DNA from: Holophagaceae bacterium
GTDB lineage: Bacteria > Acidobacteriota > Holophagae > Holophagales > Holophagaceae
Reading direction: 5' to 3'
Assembly (NCBI GenBank): GCA_016710635.1
Contig: JADJVL010000002.1
Location: 266,656-330,655, forward strand
DNA length: 64,000 nucleotides
Within the stretch, counting starts at the first letter, position 1. The number at the start of each line of letters is the position of its first letter. Under the pieces are notes generated by a model. The model saw only the letters and a list, made by a program, of their open reading frames with translations, made no database searches and was not told the DNA's origin. Made by a program: the position numbers and the translations under genes. Shown here piece by piece: positions 23,803 through 33,070 of this stretch.

Positions 23803-26800
23803 AACGCCGTCCCGCCATCCTCCTTCTCCTCGCCCTCGGCGCCCTGGGCGTATCAGGCCTTGGGGCGCTGCGCGCCTCGGATCTTCCGTGGGCCGACATG
23901 ACCCCGGCGGACTGGGTCTATGCGGTGGCCACCCGCTTCGCCACCGTGGACGGTCATGCCGTCCACTACCCCACGCCCACCGCCGAGCTGGCGCGGCTGC
24001 TGGAGACCCGCAAGGAGGCGGGCGCCCTGCGCCACCTCGCCGAGGCGAAGCTCGCCCTTGGCGACCGCCCCGGGGCCATGGCCGCCATGGAGAAGTGGTC
24101 CGAGGCCGAAGGCGCGGGCAACGCGGCCGCCGGCGCCCGGGCCTGGGCGGAGACCGCCCGCTGGGACGCCGCCCATCTCGAGATGGCCGCGGCCTTCCGC
24201 GCCGCGGAGCGGGCCCTGCCGGGCCTTCCGGCCGAAGAGAAGATGGCCCTCTCCAGGGCGCGCATCGCCTGGGCCGAGCGCCATCCCGACCTCGCCGACC
24301 CCATCATCCTGCGCAAAGCCCAATCCCAACTCTTTCCCGCGGACGGGCCTTCCCTCGAAGCCTGGCTGCGCTCCCTGGAGAAGGCCGGCCGCCTCGCGGA
24401 GGCGGACCAGGCCCTCGCCGCCAGCCAGGCCATGGACGCCGAACGACGGCTGCTGCTGCGCTCGGATCTCCTCGCGGACCACAAGGACCTGAAGGGCGCC
24501 TTCCAGGTTCTCGACGCCGCCCTCGACCGGCCCTGGTCCATGGACGTGCGTCAGGCCTACGCCAGGCGCGTGGACGCCGGCGCCCCCCGCGCGCCGGAGG
24601 GCTGGCGCGCCACCCTCGACGCCCGCTTCGACGCCGGGGCGCTGGTGCGCCTTGCCACCTACCATCAGGGCCAGAACCGCGGCGACGCCGCGGCGGAGCT
24701 GCTGCGCCAGGTGGAGCGCCGCCACGAGAAGACCTTCGACCGCAAGGCCTGGCTGCTGGTGGCGCGCCTCCACGGGGAGATCGACGCCGCGCCGGAGGCC
24801 TTCCGCGCCACCCTCGCCGCCGCCCACCTGGGCACCCCGGAAGAGCAGGTCTCGGACCTCGCCGCCCTTGCGAAGCTGGCCATCCAGGCGGGCGGGCGAC
24901 CCATCGCCTGGGGCGCCTACAACGACGAAGCCTACAAGTGGATCGCCAGCCTCGACCGCACCCCGGGCTTCTGGACCGGCGGCCTCTCCTTCCTCCTCAC
25001 CGGCGGCGACTGGAAGGAGGCCCTGGCCCACCTGGAGAACGAGTCCCTGCCGGACCGCACCTTCGCCACCGCCCGCGCCCTTGCCGATGTGCTCGCGAAG
25101 CGCGCGCCGAAGCACCCCGACCTGCCCGCCCTGCGGGTCGCCATCATGGAGCGCCACGTGCAGCGCGGCGAAGGCCGCGCGGCCCTGGACCTGCTGCCCC
25201 TGGTGGAGAACTCCGGCGCCGCGCCCGCGATGGTGGACGGCGCCCGCCGCGCCGCGCTGCTGGCGGCGCGGCAGGCGAGCGTGCCCCTGACCGAGGAGAT
25301 CCGCCTCTACAAGGCTCGCCTCCGGCACCTCGCCGCCGACGGTTCAAAGACGCCGGACGCGGCGATGGACACCGGGTCCCCAACCGAATCCCCGGACGAA
25401 AGTATCGACTCCGGCGAAGGCGAAGCTGCTGTCAACGAGGGCGACGGCGGCAGCCGGCCGTGGGCCCGCCGCCGCGGGAACCGCACCGCTCCCAGCTATC
25501 GCGCCCTGCTCGAAGAGGCCCTGGCCCGCCTCGAGGACCAGGACAAAAGCCACCACGCCTCCCTGCAGCTGATCCTCGGCGAGATGGACCGCATGCCCGA
25601 CGCCGAGACCCTCTGGCTGGATCTCGCCGCCCGCCTGGAAGGCTGGAACCTGGACGACGACCTGGGACCCCGCTTTGAACAGGCCCTCCACCGCTTCCAG
25701 GGCACCGGCGTGTGGCACCGCGCCGCCCGCTGGTACGCGCGGCGCAGCCGTTCCTCGGACCTGCGCCGCCTCGCCGCCGACGTGGCCGACACCTTCCGGG
25801 GCTCCGGACTCTTCGCCCGGGCCGACGCCGGGAGCGTGCATCTGCAGATCCCCGAGCAGCCCCCCATGGGCGGCCGCGTCCGCATGGTGGCCTGGGCGGA
25901 CTGGATCCGCTTCAAGGCCCTGGAACGCTTCCCCCACAGTCCCCAGGTCTTCAATGAGGCCCGGCATCTGGTGACCCAGTCCCAGTGGCAGAAGCTGCCG
26001 AAAGGTTCGGAGGACGGCGTGAAGGTCGCCCCTGTGGTGGTCCCCGACGCCCTCATGGACGAGCGGCGCTGGGCGATCCTCTTCGCCGACGCCGGCCAGC
26101 GGGAGACGTGGTTCGCCGACGCCATGGCCCGCGGGTCCCTGGAGGCGAAGCTCAAGGCCATGGAGGGCCGCGCCGATCGCACGCCGGTGGAAGAGCTGCT
26201 GCTCTTCGAAGGCTGGTCGCGGCTTTCGCGCTTCGAGCGGGCCGCCCCCGCCGCCGACCGCCTCGCCGCCAGCTATCCCGGCGACGGGGACCTGGCCCGT
26301 CGGGTACTTTCCCTGCACCGCAGCCTCAACGGCCTGGAGACCTCCCACGCCGCCGCCGCCCGCGCCCTCGTGGCCCGCACGGCCCCGGCCCTGCTGGATC
26401 CCGCGCCCCTGTGGACGGAGCTCGGCGAGATGGAGGAGGATCGCGGCCAGTCCGCGGCCGCCATCGAGCTCTGGAAGAACGTGCTGGGCCGCGACACCCG
26501 CAACCCGGCGCGCATCTCCGAGCTGGCCACCCTGCTCTGGGACTACAACCACGACAAGGAGGCCCTCGCCGTGGTGGAGGAGGGCCGCAAAACCCTCCAG
26601 CGCCCCCGCTTCTTCGCCTTCGAGACCGGCGTCCTGCGGGAGAACACCAGGGACCTGGACGGCGCCATCCGCGAGTACCTCGACGCCCTGCGGCCCGAAG
26701 ACGATGACGGCTGGGGATCGTGGTTCGAGCGGGACCAGCGCTCCCTGCGCCGCCTCGCCCAGCTGCTCTCCCGGGACCGGGTGTTCCGCCGGGTGGAGAA

Positions 26801-29800
26801 GCGCATCCGGGACCTCCGTCCCGGCGTCGCCGAGGACGAGCACGCCCTGGCGGCCTTCCTGCCCATCGCCACCCTGGAGACGCCGGATCCGGGCCTGGAC
26901 GATGACACCGACGACTGGATGGACGGCATGGACATGCCGAACGATCCCAAAGGCCGCGAAGCGAGGGACGACAAGCGGGACGCCAGCCGTCCCGCCGAGC
27001 ACGGCGCCGTCGCGCGTCTGGGGGACCTGCTGCTGGACAAGAGCCGCGACATGGCGGCCACCGCCACCGCCAGGGGCTTCCTCGACACCGTGGAGGCCTG
27101 GAGCGCGAGCCTCATCGAGGCCCGCTGGAAGCAGGACCGCATCGTGGCCTACCGCAACGGCTTCATGATCCGGCGGGCCCAGCTCGCCGCCTCCGACGAG
27201 GAGCGCATCGGCCTCGAGACCTCCCGGGCCCGCTACCTGGCGGACCATGGCCGGGTCGCCGACGCCGATGGCCTCTGGACCGCCCTGGACGCCCGCATCG
27301 CCGCCCTGCCGGTCGGCTCCGTGAAGCTGAAGGCCGAGGCCGAGCGCGCCGCCTACGTGGAGCGCGCCAAGGGCACCGCCGCCGCAGCCCAGGAATGGGC
27401 CCGCATCAGCGCGCGCCATCCCTGGAGCCTCGGGCTTCTGGAGGACCGCCTCGCCTTCCTCAACCGCGCCGGCATGGGCAAGGAGGCCCGCGCCGCCCTC
27501 GAGGAAGTGCTGCCCCGGTCCGCCACCGGCCACAAGGAGGGCTTCCTGGAGCGCCTCACCTCGGAAGCCCTCGCCGCCTCGGATCTCCCCCAGGCCCGCC
27601 GCGCCGTGTCCCAGCTCCTGGCCCAGGAAGGCCTGGACGAGGGCCGGCGCCTCGGCGCCATCCACCTCGAGGCGCGCCTCGCGTTCAAGGAGAACCCGGC
27701 CTGGGATCCCTATCCCCTCGCAAAGGCCGAACTGCCCAAGCTGCGGCCCGACCTTCACGCGGACCTCTACGCCCAGCTCGCCAGGGCCGCGGACCTCGAA
27801 AAGGCCATGGGCCCCACGCCGGGGCTCTGGATCGAGGCCCTGAATCGCCGCACGGACCGGGAGTGGCTCTCGGCGGCGGGACGCTCGGCGAACCGCGCCG
27901 GCAAGGGCAGGGACCTCCTCGCCTTCTTCGAGAAGCAGCAGGCCCGCAGCCCGCGGGACGTGCGCTGGGCCGTCGCCGTGCGCGACATCCGCCGCGCCGG
28001 CCACGACGTGGAGGGTGCCATTGCCGCCGCCAAGGCCGCCGTCGCCGTGCGGCCCGAAAAGGAGAACCTCTGGCAGGAGGCCGTGGACCTGCTGGTGCGG
28101 GCCGACCGCGTCAAGGAGGCCGCTGACTACCTGGAGGGCTGGAACAAGTCCCGCCCAGCGGACGAAGGCGTGGCGCGGTGGCGCGGTGAGCTCTACGCCC
28201 GCGCCGGCGAAGGCCGCCGGGCCCTGGCCATCGAGCAGGCGGCCCTGGCGGCGTTCAAGAAGGAGGTCGCCTCGAGAGAAGAAGGCGGTGCCCAAGCCCT
28301 GTCGGACCGGAAGGCGCGCGCAGCCTCGAGGCTTTTTGAACATGGATACCCAGAGCTGGCCCTCGCCATCTACTCCGGCAAGGGCGACATCCTGGCACTG
28401 AACTCCGGAGCGCTCTCGCTCGAGCGAAAGTGTGAAATCGCTCTGCTCACGAACCAGTTCCAGCGCTATGTCACAGCCACGACATGGGAAGGCGGCTTCC
28501 TTGATACTGCTGCTTCAATCCTCGAGCGAAGTGGCCGCCCCGAGCAGAAGGAGGAGATGCGCGCCTTGCTCATCAGGGCGATCTTCCCTGTGGATGCAAA
28601 ACAACCGGATGACTACGCGATCCGGCGATGGTGGCCTTTCGTGACTCGCGCGGGGCTCGAGCCCGGCGTGCGCGTGGCCCTCGCCCTGCGCCTTCTGGCC
28701 CAGCGCCCCGGTCCCTGGCAGGCGGCGCCGCCCCTGGCCTACGCCATTGCGGTGGGGGGCAACCTCATCGAGTTCAAGAGCGACCTCCAGGGCCACAGCT
28801 ATCCGGTCTTCAAGGAGCCCGACCTCTCTGGCCACTGGGCCCGGGACCTGGTGCGCCGGGACCGGTCCGAGGAACTGCTGGCCTTCATGGAGCCCCGCTG
28901 GCAGGAGCTGCTAACCCAGGTCCGCGGCGGCAGCGAGCTGAACGCCAAGAGCCCGAGCCTCTGGTGGGCCTGGTGGCTGGACGAGCCTATGGCCCTGCAG
29001 GCCTGGGCCCGCGCGGCCTCGGCGAAGCCCGAGAAGGTGAAGGAGCTGAGCGACATCATGGGCGACCGCCGGCAGTGGGACCGCTTCTGGGTCCTGGCGG
29101 CGCGGCGCTGGGACGCGCCCACCCTCGTGGCCATGGCGAGCCCCGAGTCCCGCACCGCCTGGTTCCGCTTCTGGGACCCGGCGCTGCCTTCCGATCCCGT
29201 GCTGGTGGCTCGCCGCGCCCTCACGGAGCGCGTCACTGGTGCCGTGGAGCGCCTCGTGCAGAACAAGCCCCGGGCCGCCGAGGACGCCCTCATCGTGAAG
29301 CTCCGCGGTCCCCGCACCGTGGGCGAAGTGCTCGGCAAGGACGCCCGCTGGACCTGGCCCGAGTACAAGCCCCGGCTGGACGCCAAGGGCGAGTTCGCGG
29401 AGACCGGCGACGACCGCATCATCGGCCAGGGCGCCGACGAGGGCCGCCTCCCCGGCGCCCTCTGGGGCGACCGCCCCGGGGAAGCCTGGTACGTGCTCGA
29501 AGCCCTGGCCCGCTACCGCCAGGGCGATCACACGGCGCCCTACCTGCCCTTCGCCGTGCCCGTCCGCGGCGCCGAGACCTCCCGGGCCCTGCTGGCCCTG
29601 CGGATGGCCCGGGCCCTGGGGGACCTGCCCCTGGCCCTCGAGCTGGAGGCCGAACATCCCGGTCCCACCGCGGACCGCGCCTGGCTGGAAGGCCGCGTCA
29701 GCCTGCTGGTGGCGGCGGGGCAGAAGGAGAAGGCGACGGCGGCCTTCCGCGCCTTCGTGCGCCAGGCCCAGGCCAAGCTCAATGAAGAGGGCTTCCGCTG

Positions 29801-31538
29801 GCTCGCCTCCCACGCCGAGGACTGGGGTCTCGCCGGCCCGATGGAGCTGATGGACAACTCAAAGCCTGTGGGTCCGGCCTTCCTGGCCTACCTGCGAGAC
29901 CGCAAGCCCGAGAGCGCCACGCGCTTCTTTACCGAGGACGAGGTGGGCTTCCGCGCCGCCCTCGCCAGCCGGTGGCGCAGCCGCGAGACCCAGCTCAGTG
30001 CCGCCCAGATACGCGCCTGGCTGCGGGAGCTCTGGGCCCTCGACAGCGCGCCGGTGCCCCGCCGGGGCCTCGCCAGGCTGGGGCCCGCCTTCGCTCATGC
30101 CGCCGACTGGCTGCAGCGCCAGCCCGTGGCGGAGCGCGCCAATGCCCTCGACGCGCTGGATGAGGTCCTGAACCCCGCCGACGCCAAGCCGCGGATCTTC
30201 CCGATGTTGAAGGAAGGGCTGAAGGAAGGCGCCGGCAACGACGACGTGAACACGCTGCTGGCGGTGCGCCTGCGGCTGGCCCGCAACGAGGCCGGCGAGG
30301 CCCACGCCCTGGTGGACGCCATGCTGGCTTCCCTGCGCCAGGGCCAGGGCCTCAGCTACGTCCCCCGGGAAGTGCCCGGCACCGATGGCCTGAACGAGGA
30401 CGGCGAAGGCGGCGAGGCTCCCTCCAGTCCCGTCGAGGACTACACCGCCCCCGACCGGATCGTGAACCGTCTGCAGGCCTGGCTCGCGCCCTTCCGGGAC
30501 GCGAAACAGGCGGCTCCGGTGGAGGAGCGCTTCCGCAAGCTGTTGAAAGAACGCCGGGAGGAGGGCCCCGTCTCCACCGCGGCCTGGACCTTCGCCTTCG
30601 ACCTCCAGCCCCCGGCGGAGGCCGCCGCCCTGGGCCGGGAGCTGGACGAGGCCTGGTTCCGCGGCGAAGTGCAGCCCGACCAACTCGGCGCCCTCGGCCC
30701 AGTCCTCGCCCGGACGCTGCCGGCGGAGACGCCCCGCTGGCTGGCCCGCTGGCCCAGGAACGACCGCTACGGCCAGACCCATGCCCGCGCCGCCGTCCTG
30801 GCGATTCTGAAACAGAACGGCGAAGCCTGCCGCCTCCTCGCCGACGCCCGCCGCCGCGCCCTCTGGAGCGAGCGGGAGGAGGTCCTGGGCTTCGAGGAGT
30901 GGCGCCGCCTCGGCGCCCTCGCGACGCCGGAACAGAAGGCTCCGGCGGCCTGGACCGCGGCGAACGCGGTCCTGAATGCTAGGACCGACCTGGCCCTCAA
31001 CGCCCACCTGAAGTCCCATCCCAACGACGTCCTCGCGGCCCGGGCCGCCCTGCGCAGCGCCGCCCCCCTCGACGAGGACACGGCCCTGCGGGTGGCCCTG
31101 GCCACGGCCATGGCCCGCTCCCACAGCGGCCAGTCCGTGGAGAACGATCGGGAGCTCCTGAAGGTGCGGGCTGCCCGCGGCCTGCTGGCGGCCTCCCCCC
31201 GGGCCGCGCGCAACGCCCTGGGCGACCTGGCGGCGGAGTCCTTCCTGCGCCTCGCCACGGAACGCCGGCTGAAGACCGCCGACGTGAACCTGGCCCTGGC
31301 GGACCTGGCCCGCATCGCCCACCGCTCCGGCGACGAGGCGAAGGGCCGGGCCGTCGCCGCGCTCCTCGCGGATCGCAGCGCCGCCGCCGGGAAGACCCTG
31401 CGGGCGGAGCTCACCCCGGACGCCTCCAAAGGCGCCGACAGCTTCCGGGTCGTCAACGGGCGCCCCGCGCCCATCAAGCCTCGGGACCTCACCTGGCCCA
31501 TGCTCGCGAACCTGCTGCAGGCGGAGGGCGTCCGATGA
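23799..31538 (+). CDS. Giant exported repeat protein, TPR-like
   Basis: 2579 residues from a GTG overlapping the previous stop; the N-terminus (MKRRPAILLLLALGALGVSG) is a signal peptide or anchor. Nearly all the protein is Ala/Leu/Arg-rich alpha-helical hairpins with TPR spacing, for example LYARAGEGRRALAIEQAALA and AIELWKNVLGRDTRNPARI. Three acidic, low-complexity linkers near residues 517-557, 1030-1064 and 2195-2210 divide it into blocks. I see no enzymatic motif and no thioester CxEQ motif. It is probably a periplasmic scaffold. Bases 28255-28640 (residues about 1485-1614) are less GC-rich with different codon use. The ATGA overlap couples it to the next gene. Confidence 0.85.
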   Translation: MKRRPAILLLLALGALGVSGLGALRASDLPWADMTPADWVYAVATRFATVDGHAVHYPTPTAELARLLETRKEAGALRHLAEAKLALGDRPGAMAAMEKWSEAEGAGNAAAGARAWAETARWDAAHLEMAAAFRAAERALPGLPAEEKMALSRARIAWAERHPDLADPIILRKAQSQLFPADGPSLEAWLRSLEKAGRLAEADQALAASQAMDAERRLLLRSDLLADHKDLKGAFQVLDAALDRPWSMDVRQAYARRVDAGAPRAPEGWRATLDARFDAGALVRLATYHQGQNRGDAAAELLRQVERRHEKTFDRKAWLLVARLHGEIDAAPEAFRATLAAAHLGTPEEQVSDLAALAKLAIQAGGRPIAWGAYNDEAYKWIASLDRTPGFWTGGLSFLLTGGDWKEALAHLENESLPDRTFATARALADVLAKRAPKHPDLPALRVAIMERHVQRGEGRAALDLLPLVENSGAAPAMVDGARRAALLAARQASVPLTEEIRLYKARLRHLAADGSKTPDAAMDTGSPTESPDESIDSGEGEAAVNEGDGGSRPWARRRGNRTAPSYRALLEEALARLEDQDKSHHASLQLILGEMDRMPDAETLWLDLAARLEGWNLDDDLGPRFEQALHRFQGTGVWHRAARWYARRSRSSDLRRLAADVADTFRGSGLFARADAGSVHLQIPEQPPMGGRVRMVAWADWIRFKALERFPHSPQVFNEARHLVTQSQWQKLPKGSEDGVKVAPVVVPDALMDERRWAILFADAGQRETWFADAMARGSLEAKLKAMEGRADRTPVEELLLFEGWSRLSRFERAAPAADRLAASYPGDGDLARRVLSLHRSLNGLETSHAAAARALVARTAPALLDPAPLWTELGEMEEDRGQSAAAIELWKNVLGRDTRNPARISELATLLWDYNHDKEALAVVEEGRKTLQRPRFFAFETGVLRENTRDLDGAIREYLDALRPEDDDGWGSWFERDQRSLRRLAQLLSRDRVFRRVEKRIRDLRPGVAEDEHALAAFLPIATLETPDPGLDDDTDDWMDGMDMPNDPKGREARDDKRDASRPAEHGAVARLGDLLLDKSRDMAATATARGFLDTVEAWSASLIEARWKQDRIVAYRNGFMIRRAQLAASDEERIGLETSRARYLADHGRVADADGLWTALDARIAALPVGSVKLKAEAERAAYVERAKGTAAAAQEWARISARHPWSLGLLEDRLAFLNRAGMGKEARAALEEVLPRSATGHKEGFLERLTSEALAASDLPQARRAVSQLLAQEGLDEGRRLGAIHLEARLAFKENPAWDPYPLAKAELPKLRPDLHADLYAQLARAADLEKAMGPTPGLWIEALNRRTDREWLSAAGRSANRAGKGRDLLAFFEKQQARSPRDVRWAVAVRDIRRAGHDVEGAIAAAKAAVAVRPEKENLWQEAVDLLVRADRVKEAADYLEGWNKSRPADEGVARWRGELYARAGEGRRALAIEQAALAAFKKEVASREEGGAQALSDRKARAASRLFEHGYPELALAIYSGKGDILALNSGALSLERKCEIALLTNQFQRYVTATTWEGGFLDTAASILERSGRPEQKEEMRALLIRAIFPVDAKQPDDYAIRRWWPFVTRAGLEPGVRVALALRLLAQRPGPWQAAPPLAYAIAVGGNLIEFKSDLQGHSYPVFKEPDLSGHWARDLVRRDRSEELLAFMEPRWQELLTQVRGGSELNAKSPSLWWAWWLDEPMALQAWARAASAKPEKVKELSDIMGDRRQWDRFWVLAARRWDAPTLVAMASPESRTAWFRFWDPALPSDPVLVARRALTERVTGAVERLVQNKPRAAEDALIVKLRGPRTVGEVLGKDARWTWPEYKPRLDAKGEFAETGDDRIIGQGADEGRLPGALWGDRPGEAWYVLEALARYRQGDHTAPYLPFAVPVRGAETSRALLALRMARALGDLPLALELEAEHPGPTADRAWLEGRVSLLVAAGQKEKATAAFRAFVRQAQAKLNEEGFRWLASHAEDWGLAGPMELMDNSKPVGPAFLAYLRDRKPESATRFFTEDEVGFRAALASRWRSRETQLSAAQIRAWLRELWALDSAPVPRRGLARLGPAFAHAADWLQRQPVAERANALDALDEVLNPADAKPRIFPMLKEGLKEGAGNDDVNTLLAVRLRLARNEAGEAHALVDAMLASLRQGQGLSYVPREVPGTDGLNEDGEGGEAPSSPVEDYTAPDRIVNRLQAWLAPFRDAKQAAPVEERFRKLLKERREEGPVSTAAWTFAFDLQPPAEAAALGRELDEAWFRGEVQPDQLGALGPVLARTLPAETPRWLARWPRNDRYGQTHARAAVLAILKQNGEACRLLADARRRALWSEREEVLGFEEWRRLGALATPEQKAPAAWTAANAVLNARTDLALNAHLKSHPNDVLAARAALRSAAPLDEDTALRVALATAMARSHSGQSVENDRELLKVRAARGLLAASPRAARNALGDLAAESFLRLATERRLKTADVNLALADLARIAHRSGDEAKGRAVAALLADRSAAAGKTLRAELTPDASKGADSFRVVNGRPAPIKPRDLTWPMLANLLQAEGVR
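28255..28640 (+). other. Lower-GC patch inside the giant repeat gene
   Basis: Within the 7.7 kb repeat gene, this stretch uses codons such as AGA, AAA, TTT, CAT, GGA and TCA far more than its surroundings while staying in frame. Edges are abrupt: normal GC3-rich codons resume at about 28650. It may mark gene conversion or insertion of a repeat unit from another source. Confidence 0.5.
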
Positions 31539-33070
31539 ACCGCACCTGGTCCTTCCTCACCGTCCTGCTCGCCGCCTCCGTGCTGCGCGCCGGTGATACC
31601 CCGCTGCCCCTGCCGGACGCGCCGGTGCGCGTCGTCATCCCGGACGCCGCGGCCTTCGACGCGGCCCTCCAGGGCTCCTACCGCGCCTTCCTCACCGGCG
31701 GGGCCAGCAACGAGGACCGGGCCGTGGCCGCCTTCCGCAAGACCCAGGTGGGCTCCAAGCTGGAGGACCAGTGGGGCAGGCTCTCGGCGGACCTGCCCTG
31801 GACCTGGGAGGAGATCCGCAAGCTGAAGCCCACCGCGGTGGGTCTCGCCCTCCTGGAGGCCGGCCACCTCGAGGCGGTGCTGGTCATCGAGACGCCCCTG
31901 GCCCAGCTGCCGGTGACTCTGCCCGGGGGCACGAAGAAGACCCACGGCGGCGCCGCCTACTCCCTCGTGGCCCCCGGCGCCGGCGACAAGTCGAAGGATC
32001 CGGACCGCCGCGCGGGCTTCGCCTGGGCCCGGGTCGGCGGCCGCCTCTTCCTCGCCACCAGCGAGCGGGCGCTGATGCTGGCCCTCGACGAGCAGCAGGC
32101 GGGCCGCGGCCTCGCGGCGCCCCTGCCCGGGCTGATCTCCATGGAGCTGAACCTGGACGCCCTGCGCCAGGACCGCTACTTCCAGCGCGAGTTCCTGTGG
32201 CCCGCGGGGCCCGAGACGGGGCGCCTGCGGGCGGCCCTGCGCGAGGAAGGCGGCCATCTGGTGGAAGTGCGCGAAGGCGTCACGGAGCCCAGGGGCGGCG
32301 TGTTCACCTTCGCGTTCCCCGGCGCCGCCGCCGCGGGCTGGGAGAGCGATGGCGCGGGCTTCTGGCCCGCCTTCCGCCGCGCCCTCCTGGAACCCATTCC
32401 CGTGCTCCTGGACAAGCCCGTGCCCGCCCTCTCGTCCCTCCCCGCCACCGCGGCCCAGGGCGGCGAGGACCGCTACCTGGTGAACTTCACCCGGCCCCGG
32501 GTGGCGCCGGGCGCGCCCGCCTTCGAGGAAGGCGACCTCGCGGCGTGGAAGGCGCTGCTGGCCAGGCAGGCCATCCCCTCCTGGGGCTTCCTCGTCACCA
32601 AGGACGGCGTGCGCCGCATGGCCTTCCCCTGGCCGGAAGCCCTCGACGCCGAGTTCCTCGAGCTGTGCCGCGCCACCGTCGCCCGGCGCGGCGGCCGCGC
32701 CACCGTGGTGAAGACGGCGGAGGGCATGGAGATCCGCGTGGGGCCCGCCCTGCCGGCCCTGGCGCTGCGCCGCGCCGGTGGCCTCCTCTGGGTCGCGCCC
32801 TCGGCCCAGGACCTGAAGGACGCGCCGCAGCCCCAGGCCGATGCCGCCCTCGTGCGCTGGGGCCGCGTGGACCTCGCCGCCGCGCACGCCGAAGCCCGGC
32901 GCTGGGCGAAGGTGGAGGGTCCGGCGAACCCCGAGACCGTGCGGCCCCTGTCGGACCGCATCCTGGGCCTCCTGGGCTGGATGCCGAAGACCACCGGCCT
33001 CAGCGTCGAGCGCCGCAAGACCGACACGGGCTGGCGCGAGCGGGTGGTGTTCGAGAGCGAGGGGAAGTGA
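31535..33070 (+). CDS. Exported protein of unknown family
   Basis: 511 residues; signal peptide MNRTWSFLTVLLAASVLRAG. The mature part begins with Pro-rich DTPLPLPDAPVRVVIPDAA and continues as mixed alpha/beta with repeated self-assessment-like segments (GLALLEAGHLEAVLVIETPLAQL, AWARVGGRLFLATSERALMLAL). This layout brings to mind DUF2138 (YfaA/MagA) or DUF3352 proteins, but I cannot confirm either. It is the fourth gene of the operon; its ATG overlaps the preceding stop (ATGA) and its stop overlaps the next GTG (GTGA), so its output is tied stoichiometrically to its neighbours. Coding bias is uniform. Confidence 0.75.
   Translation: MNRTWSFLTVLLAASVLRAGDTPLPLPDAPVRVVIPDAAAFDAALQGSYRAFLTGGASNEDRAVAAFRKTQVGSKLEDQWGRLSADLPWTWEEIRKLKPTAVGLALLEAGHLEAVLVIETPLAQLPVTLPGGTKKTHGGAAYSLVAPGAGDKSKDPDRRAGFAWARVGGRLFLATSERALMLALDEQQAGRGLAAPLPGLISMELNLDALRQDRYFQREFLWPAGPETGRLRAALREEGGHLVEVREGVTEPRGGVFTFAFPGAAAAGWESDGAGFWPAFRRALLEPIPVLLDKPVPALSSLPATAAQGGEDRYLVNFTRPRVAPGAPAFEEGDLAAWKALLARQAIPSWGFLVTKDGVRRMAFPWPEALDAEFLELCRATVARRGGRATVVKTAEGMEIRVGPALPALALRRAGGLLWVAPSAQDLKDAPQPQADAALVRWGRVDLAAAHAEARRWAKVEGPANPETVRPLSDRILGLLGWMPKTTGLSVERRKTDTGWRERVVFESEGK

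Noticed and set aside
23799..31538. Alpha-2-macroglobulin-like protein expected in a mag/yfa-type operon
   Set aside because: No CxEQ thioester and no macroglobulin-like beta domains; the sequence is alpha-helical repeats.
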